Below are positions 43,203 to 51,495 of a stretch of DNA of 64,000 nucleotides, in pieces (position 1 is the stretch's first letter; every line of letters begins with the position of its first letter). The stretch comes from Lactobacillus psittaci DSM 15354 (GTDB taxonomy: Bacteria > Bacillota > Bacilli > Lactobacillales > Lactobacillaceae), in contig NZ_AUEI01000004.1 in NCBI RefSeq assembly GCF_000425905.1, positions 248,001 to 312,000 of the forward strand. The letters run 5' to 3'. A program made the position numbers and the translations under genes. The notes beneath the pieces were generated by a model. That model did no database searches. It saw only the letters and a list, made by a program, of their open reading frames with translations, and was not told the origin of the DNA.

Positions 43203-44465
43203 TTAATCGCCAAAGATACTGCGCCAAAGACGAACAAAAATGTTTACTTGTTCAACATTTTCTTTAACAGTTGCTGGAACTTTAGTACCATGATTGGAAT
43301 TTATATTTGCTAACTTGAAGTAGTAATATCCTACACGATCACCTTTATTTAAAGGAGCAGTTAAATTATCTTTAGAAAAAGTTACCTTACCATAATCCGC
43401 TGATTTTAACCAAAGCCCTGTATCTTTTTGAACCACTAAGTTAGCAATGCGACTTTTTCCATCCTTAACCTTAATTCCCTTTAAACTAGAAAGTTGTTGG
43501 CCTTTTTTCAAAATATACAAATTATAGTTTTGATAAATGTAATTCAAAAGCTTTTTTGTCTGCGTAAAGCGACTAGGATCACTACCATCAGTATGACTGG
43601 CACCCATGACAATAGTAATAATTCTTCTTCCCTTATATTTCAAAGTACCAGCAAAACATGCTCCTGCTTGGTCAGTTGTTCCAGTTTTTAGACCATCTAA
43701 TGGAAAAGCAGCATCGTATTGAGATAAACCTTTAAGCATCCAATTCCAATTTTCCATTTGAGTAGTTTTAGTCCCATCTTTGAAGGCTAACTTTGCTATT
43801 TTAGTAGTCTTCAAAACTTCAGGATACTTAGTTAATAAATGATCAACAATAATTGCCATATCATTGGCAGAAACTTCATTTTCACTATTCTTACCGGCAC
43901 CTGGATAAGCGTCAGATTTCAAGCTTCCATTTGGTAAACCACAGGTAGTATAAAATTTAGCTCCCTTTATTCCCCACTTTTTAACAATTTGTCGCATGTG
44001 ATTAACTGCATTTTTTTGAGTACCATATACAGCTTGCCCTAACATCATTGCTGCTCCATTAGCAGATTCGATTAAGGTTGCTTCATATAACTGCTTAACA
44101 GTATATTGGTGCTTTAATTCAAGTGGAACATTTGAATATTCAGTATTCTTGCTAAGTTTCACAATATTAGCAGTTGGAGTTAATTTTTGATTCCATGTTA
44201 ATTTTCCTGACTTAATTGCATCCAAAGTTAAATATACGGTTACTAACTTAGACATTGATGCTATTGGCAATTTTTGGTTACCGTTTTTCGCATACAAAAC
44301 TTGTCCATTTTTTTGGTCAATTGCAACGGCACTTTTAACATTTAAATTTAATTCATCGTTATTATAATTTGCAACTGATGCAACTACTGAATTAGTTGGT
44401 ATCAGCGCTAATAATGAAACTAAACATACAATAGTTACTATAATTTTTTGAAGAAATTTATTCAC
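43203..44465 (-). CDS. dacA: D-alanyl-D-alanine carboxypeptidase (S11, DacA-like)
   Basis: Trims the terminal D-alanine from peptidoglycan side chains, outside the cell. A signal peptide with a hydrophobic core (about 8-28) precedes the catalytic domain. The active-site motifs are SMSK (nucleophile serine), SAN (IESANGAAM) and KTG (GLKTGTTD). A C-terminal beta domain (about 330-410) follows. It ends without a clear amphipathic anchor. The 420 residues match PBP5-type enzymes. It lies 11 bp downstream of the nnrD gene and may share its transcript. Confidence 0.93.
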   Translation of the reverse strand: MNKFLQKIIVTIVCLVSLLALIPTNSVVASVANYNNDELNLNVKSAVAIDQKNGQVLYAKNGNQKLPIASMSKLVTVYLTLDAIKSGKLTWNQKLTPTANIVKLSKNTEYSNVPLELKHQYTVKQLYEATLIESANGAAMMLGQAVYGTQKNAVNHMRQIVKKWGIKGAKFYTTCGLPNGSLKSDAYPGAGKNSENEVSANDMAIIVDHLLTKYPEVLKTTKIAKLAFKDGTKTTQMENWNWMLKGLSQYDAAFPLDGLKTGTTDQAGACFAGTLKYKGRRIITIVMGASHTDGSDPSRFTQTKKLLNYIYQNYNLYILKKGQQLSSLKGIKVKDGKSRIANLVVQKDTGLWLKSADYGKVTFSKDNLTAPLNKGDRVGYYYFKLANINSNHGTKVPATVKENVEQVNIFVRLWRSIFGD

Positions 44466-44476
44466 TTTTTTACCTC

Positions 44477-45322
44477 TTATTTTGAAGATAATTCTTTCAT
44501 AACTTGCGGAATCTTGGCACTAAGCTTAACTGGTCGAACCACATAATCCGTTTTAAAGATACAATCACCTGCATATGAGTGTACATAAACTGCACTTGCT
44601 GCTACTTCCATACTAGCACCAAATTGTGCACAAAAAGCTCCAACAACTCCACTTAATGTATCTCCCATGCCACCAATAGCCATACCAGGATTTCCTAAGG
44701 GATTGACCAAAATCTCACCTTGACAATTATAAACCTTAGTATGATTAGATTTTAAAACCAAAATACCATTACCAGCAGGTAATAATAAATTAAGAGCTGT
44801 GTGATTTGCAGAATCATTTTGATAAGGGATTCGGATTTGACTTAATCGCTCCCATTCTTTTTGATGTGGTGTCAAAATAATCTTTCCAGCATTTTCTGGC
44901 ATCAAACTACGATCTTGTGCAATTAAGTCAATTGCACTTGCATCTAGAACCACTGTCTGCTGACTAGTCACACTTTCTCTTAAACTATGGAGTAAACCTC
45001 TAGCAACTGAATCCATCCCTAAACCTGGGCCACAAACTATTACGTCCATCTGCTTGATTAAGTCATTCATACTGCGGTTACGCCAATCAATAAACATAGC
45101 TTCAGGTATTCTGGCATGCAAAGCATCTAAATTTACTGAATGTGTTGCTGTTGCAACCAAGCCAGCGCCACTATTGACGCATGCTTCTGTTGCCATAATG
45201 ATTGCACCACCATAGTTAGTACTTCCACCGATTAACAAAACTTTTCCATAATTACCCTTATGACTTTGACTTGGCCTTTGAACAATTATGCTCTGAACCA
45301 ATTCCCTTGAAATTTCTACCAT
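44477..45322 (-). CDS. nnrD: ADP-dependent NAD(P)H-hydrate dehydratase
   Basis: Repairs hydrated NADH or NADPH. This is the YjeF C-terminal (ribokinase-like) domain alone, 281 residues, without the epimerase domain. It shows GNYGKVLLIGGSTNYGGA near the start, CGPGLG, ILTPHQKEW and the nucleotide-binding NPGMAIGGMGDTLSG. The start ATG at 45322 follows an AGGAGATTTTT-type ribosome site. It is divergent from the tRNA-Leu gene. Confidence 0.94.
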   Translation of the reverse strand: MVEISRELVQSIIVQRPSQSHKGNYGKVLLIGGSTNYGGAIIMATEACVNSGAGLVATATHSVNLDALHARIPEAMFIDWRNRSMNDLIKQMDVIVCGPGLGMDSVARGLLHSLRESVTSQQTVVLDASAIDLIAQDRSLMPENAGKIILTPHQKEWERLSQIRIPYQNDSANHTALNLLLPAGNGILVLKSNHTKVYNCQGEILVNPLGNPGMAIGGMGDTLSGVVGAFCAQFGASMEVAASAVYVHSYAGDCIFKTDYVVRPVKLSAKIPQVMKELSSK

Positions 45323-45398
45323 AAAAATCTCCTAGATTTCCCTATTATGCTTTTATTTTAGCAAAAATTTGGTATTATAAAATAGGTATTTATCAAAA

Positions 45399-45482
45399 GC
45401 CTCAATGGCGGAATTGGCAGACGCGCAGCGTTCAGGTCGCTGTTCTGGTAACAGAGTGCAGGTTCGACTCCTGTTTGAGGCA
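45399..45482 (+). tRNA. tRNA-Leu (anticodon CAG)
   Basis: The acceptor arms GCCTCAA and TTGAGGC pair fully, with discriminator A. The D arm has GGCAGACGCG. The anticodon stem CAGCG/CGCTG holds the loop TTCAGGT with anticodon CAG. A long variable arm (TTCTGGTAACAGAG) marks a class II tRNA. The T arm reads GCAGGTTCGACTCCTGT. CCA is not encoded. The only RNA gene in the stretch 45323-45639, which otherwise holds flanking promoters and a terminator. Confidence 0.96.
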
Positions 45483-45486
45483 TTTT

Positions 45487-45516
45487 AAGCTCTAGCAAAA
45501 GCTAGAGCTTTTTTTA
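45487..45516 (+). terminator. Terminator of tRNA-Leu
   Basis: AAGCTCTAGC pairs perfectly with GCTAGAGCTT across AAAA, followed by TTTTT. Confidence 0.9.
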
Positions 45517-45594
45517 TTTCCCAGGTAATTTATTTTCTTGCCCGGATTAGGTGCACATTTGCAACTATCATTTGCTTGTTGCCATAAAGTCTCA

Positions 45595-45622
45595 TTGCTA
45601 TAGTCGAAATAGTAAATATAAA
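45595..45622 (+). promoter_or_regulatory. Probable promoter of the anchored DUF3862-like gene
   Basis: TTGCTA and TATAAA are spaced 16 bases apart, shortly before the GGAGG ribosome site of the gene at 45640. The stretch 45518-45590 shows nothing else. Confidence 0.45.
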
Positions 45623-45639
45623 TTATATGGAGGTCTTTT

Positions 45640-46278
45640 ATGAGCAAAGTTCAAACTAAGAAAAAACCATTTTTCAAAAAAATTGGGTTTTGGATTCTAA
45701 TTGTTATTTTAATTATTATTGGTGCATCAATCGGTGGAAAAGGTGGTAATTCTGCTAAGAATAGTAGCAACAATTCAATTTCTAGCAGTAAAAGTTCAAA
45801 TCTCCTTTCATTAGCTAACTTTGATAAAATCAACTTATCTTCTACAAATGGTGATAGTAAAGCTAATGTTAGAAAACTATTTGGTAAAAAAGAAAGTTCG
45901 ACTTCATCTTCAACCATTGAAAATATCAAGACTGAATTATTAACCTGGTCAAATGTTGACAATGGCGATATCGGCTCAAATATTACCATCAATTTTGACA
46001 ATGATCATGCTGTTTCTAAATCAATTTCAGGATTAAAAGTAAAGCGTGAGAAAAAGATAAGTTTATCCGATTTTGAAGCTATCCAAAACGGCCAAACCAA
46101 AGATGAAATTAAGAAAAAGTTTGGTAACCCAAATGGTTATACTATTACTAATATATCCGGCCATACAAGCGAAATGTGGGATTATACATCTGATATCAAA
46201 GGTGAACTAGGTGCTAACTTCAATATCAGTTTTACTAATGATCAAGTATCAGGAAAAGCCCAATATGAAATGAAATAA
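45640..46278 (+). CDS. Membrane-anchored protein with two DUF3862/SmpA-like modules
   Basis: A basic N-terminus and one hydrophobic helix (residues about 13-30, IGFWILIVILIIIGASIG) anchor a secreted part. A Ser/Asn-rich linker follows. Two related modules come next: residues about 55-135 and 140-212. Each begins with a SLxxFxxI segment, then a helix with (R/K)KxFG, and ends in a strand NI(T/S)(I/F)NF-like. This resembles the BamE/SmpA and DUF3862 fold. Only the second module keeps a clear GQTKDEIKKKFGNP motif. Function is unknown; extracellular beta-lactamase-inhibitor-like binding modules have this fold. Monocistronic. Confidence 0.75.
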   Translation: MSKVQTKKKPFFKKIGFWILIVILIIIGASIGGKGGNSAKNSSNNSISSSKSSNLLSLANFDKINLSSTNGDSKANVRKLFGKKESSTSSSTIENIKTELLTWSNVDNGDIGSNITINFDNDHAVSKSISGLKVKREKKISLSDFEAIQNGQTKDEIKKKFGNPNGYTITNISGHTSEMWDYTSDIKGELGANFNISFTNDQVSGKAQYEMK

Positions 46279-46279
46279 C

Positions 46280-46326
46280 AAAAAAGCTGGAAATACGTTT
46301 GAAAACGATATTTCCAGCTTTTTTTA
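46280..46326. terminator. Strong terminator after the anchored protein gene
   Basis: AAAAAAGCTGGAAATACGTT pairs with AACGATATTTCCAGCTTTTTT with one mismatch. It lies between converging sequences and can act both ways. Confidence 0.88.
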
Positions 46327-46615
46327 TTTTGTAATTTTCAAATAAATATTGCTATAACAATTTCTTAGCCAATATCCAGTTAGAATAACCCAACCGAGGA
46401 TAGAAATGACTAGCAAGAAATAAAACCATCTTGGCGTTATAAATTTCAAAGTCGCTGTATTTTTGCCTTTTTGTTGCATTACTGTTGGAGCACCAATCTC
46501 ATTTTTTACAAACTGATGCTGCTTTTTCCCATTAACTTCTAATCGGGATTGTTGATACATAACAATTGGTAATTGGACTATTGATTGTTTATTCTCACTA
46601 TATTCTTCCCCCGTC
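46324..46615 (-). pseudogene. Remnant: 3' end of a duplicated membrane-protein gene
   Basis: The frame 46560-46324 codes for 78 residues beginning MYQQSRLEVNG and ending in one membrane helix and a short tail. It aligns end to end with the last 78 residues of the large membrane protein at 47087-48823 (MYRQSRLEVNG, NEIGAPTV against NEIGVPTV, TATLKFITPRWF against SATLKFIIPKWF). Upstream, homology continues in frame (QLPIV before MYQQ) to just after the deformylase stop, then ends. It is therefore the tail of a paralog whose 5' part is gone. Translation as a separate peptide is unlikely. Confidence 0.85.
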
Positions 46616-47026
46616 TTAAATCAATTTTCCTTCTAAATGATCCATTTCATGTTGACAAATCTCAGCAGCAAAATCAGTTAAAGTTAATTCTTGTTTTTCC
46701 CACTGTTGATTTAAAAATTGAACTTTTATTTCTTTAAATCGGATTGTAGGCCGAGTACCAACAAGCGATAAACAACCTTCGCTAGTTTGATAAGGCTGCT
46801 TGCAATCAACAATTATGGGATTATACATAACAATGTTCAAAAGGCCAATATTGACAATGATAATTCTCTTAGAATAACCAATCATATTTGCTGCCATGCC
46901 AACGCAACGCTCCTTATTTGCTTGCAAGGTATCTTGTAAATCTTGGCCAATCGAAACATCAGATTTTATAGCAGGTATAGATTTTTGCTTTAGAAATTCT
47001 GGATTTTTAACAATATCTCTAATCAA
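46616..47026 (-). CDS. Peptide deformylase paralog with altered first motif
   Basis: A PDF-family metallohydrolase that would remove the formyl group from nascent proteins, 136 residues. The metal site is complete: EGCLS (C85) and HEMDH (H126 and H130, with E127). The first motif, normally GxGxAAxQ, reads CVGMAANM at residues 41-48. The first glycine is a cysteine and the transition-state glutamine is a methionine (M48). This pattern marks a non-classical PDF-like paralog; a standard def gene would be expected elsewhere. It lies between a large membrane-protein gene and the remnant of that gene's duplicate. Confidence 0.85.
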   Translation of the reverse strand: MIRDIVKNPEFLKQKSIPAIKSDVSIGQDLQDTLQANKERCVGMAANMIGYSKRIIIVNIGLLNIVMYNPIIVDCKQPYQTSEGCLSLVGTRPTIRFKEIKVQFLNQQWEKQELTLTDFAAEICQHEMDHLEGKLI

Positions 47027-47086
47027 TTTGTAAACTCCAATCTAGTAAAAAACGTTCTCAATAGTAAAAACATTTTCTAGAAGCCC

Positions 47087-48823
47087 CTACCTTTTCAAGG
47101 CTAGCATGCATCTAGATGCAAAATTCTTTATATAAAATCCAATTAAAACTGTCCAAGCTATAACACTTGCCCATAAAAGTAGCAAAAACCACTTAGGGAT
47201 TATAAATTTTAATGTAGCTGAGTTTCTCCCTTTATTTTGCCATACTGTTGGCACACCAATTTCATTTTGAGTAATCATAGGATGCTTATTTCCATTAACT
47301 TCGAGTCGAGATTGGCGATACATAACAATTGGTAATACAATTTTGGATTTTTGAGTTGATTTCCAAGTTAAAGTCATACTCCCATCTTTGTTGATTTTTT
47401 TATTGATCTTTTCCCTTTCCGCTAGTAAAAGTAATGAATCATATTTTAATACAACATTTCCAGCCTTTTTCTTTCCCTTGTTAGTTGGTAAGTAATCTGG
47501 CTGTATATTCTTTAACTCGTTAAAAATTCCAGCTTGAGACTCTGTTATATCCCTAACATACCCTGGTTTCTTACTTGTTTTAGTTAAAGCAGAAACAGAA
47601 TTAGTCAAATATTGTCCAGAATATATATCTGAAATAAATTTATAAGTTGCAAAACTTGCTTGTAACGCTGCAAATAGCAGCAGAACGCTTGCAATATTCC
47701 ATTTTTTTATTCTTGTTCCTTCAAAGTTTACCGTTGAAAAACTGTAGGCTATTCCTAATAATAAGACAGGATATGCAATTGTCACAAATCTAAAGGGAAA
47801 TTGAAAGATAGAAGCAATAATAGGCCAATTGTTTTGAACCCATCCCCAATTTAAAAGATAATTAGTTGATAAAAGCAAGTAAATCAAGCCTAAACTCGTA
47901 ATAATTAGATTATTCTTCTGTTTCTTCCAATTCAAAAAAGCATAAATTCCTTGACCCACAAATAAAATAACAGTACTAGGCAAAATAAATTGCCGAACCG
48001 TTTGAAATTTTGACAATCCAATAACAGCTCCATGAAGATCATATGCAAGTGGAGTTGCTATCATATTTTTAGAATAAACAACTAGCAATCCGCCCCAAAC
48101 ACTAGCCGTCAAAATAAAAGTCAAAATTATAGCTTTTATCAATGAAACTAAATACCACTTCTTATCTTGGGTTCTAAAAAACGAAACTATAACTATCGGT
48201 ATTAATATCAAAGATATCATTATTGTTGATAATAAATGAATATTACCAATTAAGCTAATACAAGTGGCTAGAGAAATAACGTGAATTGGTCTTTCTTTAT
48301 CCTCAAGCATGTTAACAACCTGCATTAATAAATATGGGATGACTACACCTGCACAGGCTGAAAAATTCATTCCTTCAGTCCATGCTGGAATCATTCCTAT
48401 ATTAATATAAATTAGTGATAAAATTACTGCAATTATCTTGGGAGTTTTTACTTTTACTGCAAGTTTATACATCCCTGCCGCAGCTATAAAATCAACCAAT
48501 ATATTAGTAATTACTTCATACTGAAACCACGATCTAACTAGTAGCAATAAAAAGGCATTACAATAAGCAAAAAGCGGGCCATAAAGAGCATTAATTATTC
48601 TTCCAGTCTGCTCAAAAGTAAAATTAGTTTGAAACCAGCTAAAACTTCCAGTCAAAATTTGCTTTTTAATATCATAGAATCTTGCTAGATGGAAATATGT
48701 ATCTGATCCAATAATTGTTATATGTCCCATAATTTGCACATACAATAAGGCTAAGATTGATAGAAAAATAGCTAAATATGGCAAGCAATTATTAAAAGCT
48801 AGGCTCCCTTTTATTTTCTTCAT
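47087..48823 (-). CDS. Large polytopic membrane protein, probable GT-C-like (6-pyruvoyl-TPS-related/YfhO-like)
   Basis: The 578-residue protein has about 12 hydrophobic segments. Early in the first outer loop is GSDTYFHLARFYD, a DxxFH-type acidic site as in GT-C polyprenyl-dependent glycosyltransferases, and ALYGPLFAYCNAF follows. After the last cluster of helices (about residue 390) there is an outer domain, then a final helix near 545-565. I do not know the substrate. It might add sugars to a lipid-linked or wall polymer. The C-terminal 80 residues exist again as a remnant at 46324-46615. Confidence 0.65.
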   Translation of the reverse strand: MKKIKGSLAFNNCLPYLAIFLSILALLYVQIMGHITIIGSDTYFHLARFYDIKKQILTGSFSWFQTNFTFEQTGRIINALYGPLFAYCNAFLLLLVRSWFQYEVITNILVDFIAAAGMYKLAVKVKTPKIIAVILSLIYINIGMIPAWTEGMNFSACAGVVIPYLLMQVVNMLEDKERPIHVISLATCISLIGNIHLLSTIMISLILIPIVIVSFFRTQDKKWYLVSLIKAIILTFILTASVWGGLLVVYSKNMIATPLAYDLHGAVIGLSKFQTVRQFILPSTVILFVGQGIYAFLNWKKQKNNLIITSLGLIYLLLSTNYLLNWGWVQNNWPIIASIFQFPFRFVTIAYPVLLLGIAYSFSTVNFEGTRIKKWNIASVLLLFAALQASFATYKFISDIYSGQYLTNSVSALTKTSKKPGYVRDITESQAGIFNELKNIQPDYLPTNKGKKKAGNVVLKYDSLLLLAEREKINKKINKDGSMTLTWKSTQKSKIVLPIVMYRQSRLEVNGNKHPMITQNEIGVPTVWQNKGRNSATLKFIIPKWFLLLLWASVIAWTVLIGFYIKNFASRCMLALKR

Positions 48824-48874
48824 TTAATTTCAACACCCCACTTAATTTCTTATATAATCTTACCATGAAAGCAC

Positions 48875-48906
48875 AAAAAAGGCGGCCCTTTTTCAGGTCG
48901 CCTTTT
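48875..48906 (-). terminator. Terminator of ppsA
   Basis: On the minus strand GGCGACC pairs with GGCCGCC (one G-U), followed by TTTTTT. It lies 20 bases after the PEP synthase stop. Confidence 0.8.
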
Positions 48907-48926
48907 CGGCTGGTTCAAATACCTAG

Positions 48927-51311
48927 TTACCATTCATAATCTTCTGGATCTGCTTTACCTAATCCGGTTGCATGATCAAGAATAATTCTTTGTTCGTAAC
49001 TTGCAACGTTACGCTTAGTTGCCTTAACCATGTCAGGGTTAACGGAAACATAATCAATCCCGCTCTTAACTAGGAATTCAGTAAATTCTGGATACTCAGA
49101 TGGAGCTTGACCACAAATTGAAACCGTCTTGCCATCTTTGTGAGCAGTCTTAATCAAATGACGAATTGCTCGCTTGACTGCCAAGTTTCTTTCATCAAAT
49201 AAACTTGCTACAGTATCATTGTTACGATCACAGCCTAACAATAGCATCGTCAAATCATTTGAGCCAATTGAATAACCATCAATAAATTGGTTAAACTGAT
49301 CCGCCAAAATAATGTTGGAAGGAATTTCGGCCATCATGAAAATCTTGAAATCAGCAGAACGCTTCAACCCGCACTCGACCATAATTTCAACCACCTTGCG
49401 AGCTTCATCAACTGTTCTACAGAATGGAATCATAACATTTAAGTTCTTTAATCCAAACTCATCTCTAACTTTCTTAACTGCTGCTAATTCCAGTTTAAAG
49501 GCTTCAATGTATTTGGGATCATAGTAACGTGATGCACCACGCCAACCTAATAGGTCTGCACTTTCATGTGGTTCATACTTATCTCCACCCTTTAAGTTGC
49601 GGTATTCACTACTCTTAAAGTCACTGAAACGCAAAACTACTGGACGTGGATTCATTGCACGAGCAACTTTACTAATGCCACTAGCTAATTCATTAACAAC
49701 TCTTTCTGGATGACCAGTTTCAATTAAATAAAGTGGGTGTTGATGGATATAAGTGGTCCACAAGAATTCTTCCCGCATTAAACCAATCCCGTCTGCTGGC
49801 AAACTAGCGTATTTTTCAGCTAAATCAGGATCACCTAAGTTCATCATAACTTTAGTTGCAGTTGGTGGGAAGTATTCGGCTGAAACAACTTGACTTGTTT
49901 GTGCTGGCTTTTTAACCATATCAGCAACTACACCTTGATAAACAACTCCATTTTTAGCATCAACCGTTACTTCTTGGCCCGTCTTAAGGACAGCAGTAGC
50001 TTTAGCACCACGGCTTGCAGTACCAACAATACATGGAATTTGCATTTCCCGTGAAACGATGGCAGCGTGACAGGTCATACCACCATTATTAGTAACAATT
50101 GCACTAGCCTTCTTCATTGCAGGAACCCAGTCAGGAGAAGTCATCAGGGTTACCAAAACTTCCCCTTCCTTAAATTCATCGATATCTTCAGGATTTTCAA
50201 TCACATGAACAATACCTGATTTGATACCTGGACTTGCAGGTAACCCATTGACTAAAACTTTATGATCAGTCGTTACTTTTTCTGAGGCTACCTCCTTAGT
50301 CATCTTTCCTTCTTTTTTACGTTGTGACCAAACAGTTTCAGGACGAGCTTGCACTAACCATAACTTATTGTTTCCATCTAATGACCATTCCATGTCCATA
50401 TAGCAGCCATAATGCTTTTCAATTTCTTTAGCATAACTTGCTAAAGTTTCAACTTGTTCATCTGTTAAACAAGCTGATTTTGCCATGTCTTCTGATACTT
50501 TGCGCTCTTCAACTCCACCATCATGCAAACGAATAAGTTCGATATTCTTATTATTAATTGTCTTATCAACAATTTTGCCACTAGCTTTATCCACGACAAA
50601 GTTATCTGGTGTAACTGTACCTTGAACAATATATTCACCTAAGCCCCATGAGCCTTCAATCATAACTTTAGTATCATCGCCAGTAGCAACGTTAACGGTA
50701 AACATTACACCACTAGCTTTTGAAAAGGCCATCATTTGAACAGCTGCAGATAAGGCAACTTTTTCGTGTGGAAAGCCACGTTTTACACGGTAATAAGTTG
50801 CACGATCAGTAAAAGTAGATGCATAGCATTCCTTAACTTTTTGAATTACATTGTCACGTCCATGAACATTCAAATAAGTGTCTTGTTGTCCAGCAAAAGA
50901 AGCATCTGGCAAGTCTTCAGCAGTAGCACTTGAACGAACAGCAACGAAAGGTTCATTTACTTTCATTTTAAGAGCTAATTGATCATAGCTATCACCAATT
51001 TGCTTGGCCAAATCTGCCGGCATTTCAGCAGAAACAATTATCTTTCTAATTTGGCTACAAATTTTATGTAATTCATCAGAATTTTCAACATCTTTTAAAT
51101 TCTTTAATAAATTGTTGATTTTATCATTAATGCCGGTTTTATTCATGAAATAACGATATGCACTTGCGGTTGTTGCAAAGCCAAAAGGAACTGGCACATT
51201 TGTACCTGAAGTTAATTCACCTAATGATGAAGATTTTCCGCCGACTAAGTCAACATCTTCACGCTTTAATTCATCAAACCATAATACATTTGCAGTTTTT
51301 CTTTGATCCAT
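48927..51311 (-). CDS. ppsA: Phosphoenolpyruvate synthase
   Basis: Makes PEP from pyruvate and ATP, with release of AMP and phosphate. The N-terminal ATP-grasp domain has VGGKSSSLGE and AVRSSATAEDLPDASFAGQQDT (in parts). The swivelling domain carries the catalytic histidine in GGMTCHAAIVSREM. The C-terminal PEP-binding barrel has DGIGLMREEF, GSNDLTMLLLGCDR and a catalytic cysteine near SICGQAPSE. The length of 794 residues fits PpsA. It is monocistronic with its own terminator and a cre-like site upstream, in line with gluconeogenic use. Confidence 0.95.
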   Translation of the reverse strand: MDQRKTANVLWFDELKREDVDLVGGKSSSLGELTSGTNVPVPFGFATTASAYRYFMNKTGINDKINNLLKNLKDVENSDELHKICSQIRKIIVSAEMPADLAKQIGDSYDQLALKMKVNEPFVAVRSSATAEDLPDASFAGQQDTYLNVHGRDNVIQKVKECYASTFTDRATYYRVKRGFPHEKVALSAAVQMMAFSKASGVMFTVNVATGDDTKVMIEGSWGLGEYIVQGTVTPDNFVVDKASGKIVDKTINNKNIELIRLHDGGVEERKVSEDMAKSACLTDEQVETLASYAKEIEKHYGCYMDMEWSLDGNNKLWLVQARPETVWSQRKKEGKMTKEVASEKVTTDHKVLVNGLPASPGIKSGIVHVIENPEDIDEFKEGEVLVTLMTSPDWVPAMKKASAIVTNNGGMTCHAAIVSREMQIPCIVGTASRGAKATAVLKTGQEVTVDAKNGVVYQGVVADMVKKPAQTSQVVSAEYFPPTATKVMMNLGDPDLAEKYASLPADGIGLMREEFLWTTYIHQHPLYLIETGHPERVVNELASGISKVARAMNPRPVVLRFSDFKSSEYRNLKGGDKYEPHESADLLGWRGASRYYDPKYIEAFKLELAAVKKVRDEFGLKNLNVMIPFCRTVDEARKVVEIMVECGLKRSADFKIFMMAEIPSNIILADQFNQFIDGYSIGSNDLTMLLLGCDRNNDTVASLFDERNLAVKRAIRHLIKTAHKDGKTVSICGQAPSEYPEFTEFLVKSGIDYVSVNPDMVKATKRNVASYEQRIILDHATGLGKADPEDYEW

Positions 51312-51347
51312 AAAAATCCTCTAAAAGAAATATCTTTCTTTTTATAT

Positions 51348-51362
51348 ATGTAACCGCTTTCT
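51348..51362. promoter_or_regulatory. cre-like catabolite control site upstream of ppsA
   Basis: ATGTAACCGCTTTCT fits the CcpA consensus WTGNAANCGNWNNCW at every fixed position. It lies 37-51 bases before the ppsA start, between TTGTAA and TATATA boxes on the minus strand, and downstream of other weak promoter boxes. Glucose repression of ppsA through CcpA is inferred. The rest of 51312-51467 is AT-rich, with a small ACAGAAA/TTTCTGT hairpin at 51434-51451. Confidence 0.6.
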
Positions 51363-51467
51363 TCTTACAACTATATTTTTATCTCTTTTTGACAAATAGT
51401 CAATCAAATCAAAGAAAAAAACTCACTTAAAATACAGAAATAAAATTTCTGTCAATTTAACTCAAGC

Positions 51468-51495
51468 AAAAAAGCCTGCCCTAAGGCAGACTTTT
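51468..51495 (-). terminator. Terminator of the MurJ-like gene
   Basis: AGTCTGCC pairs with GGCAGGCT (one G-U), followed by TTTTTT on the minus strand. The stem begins at the stop codon region. Confidence 0.85.
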
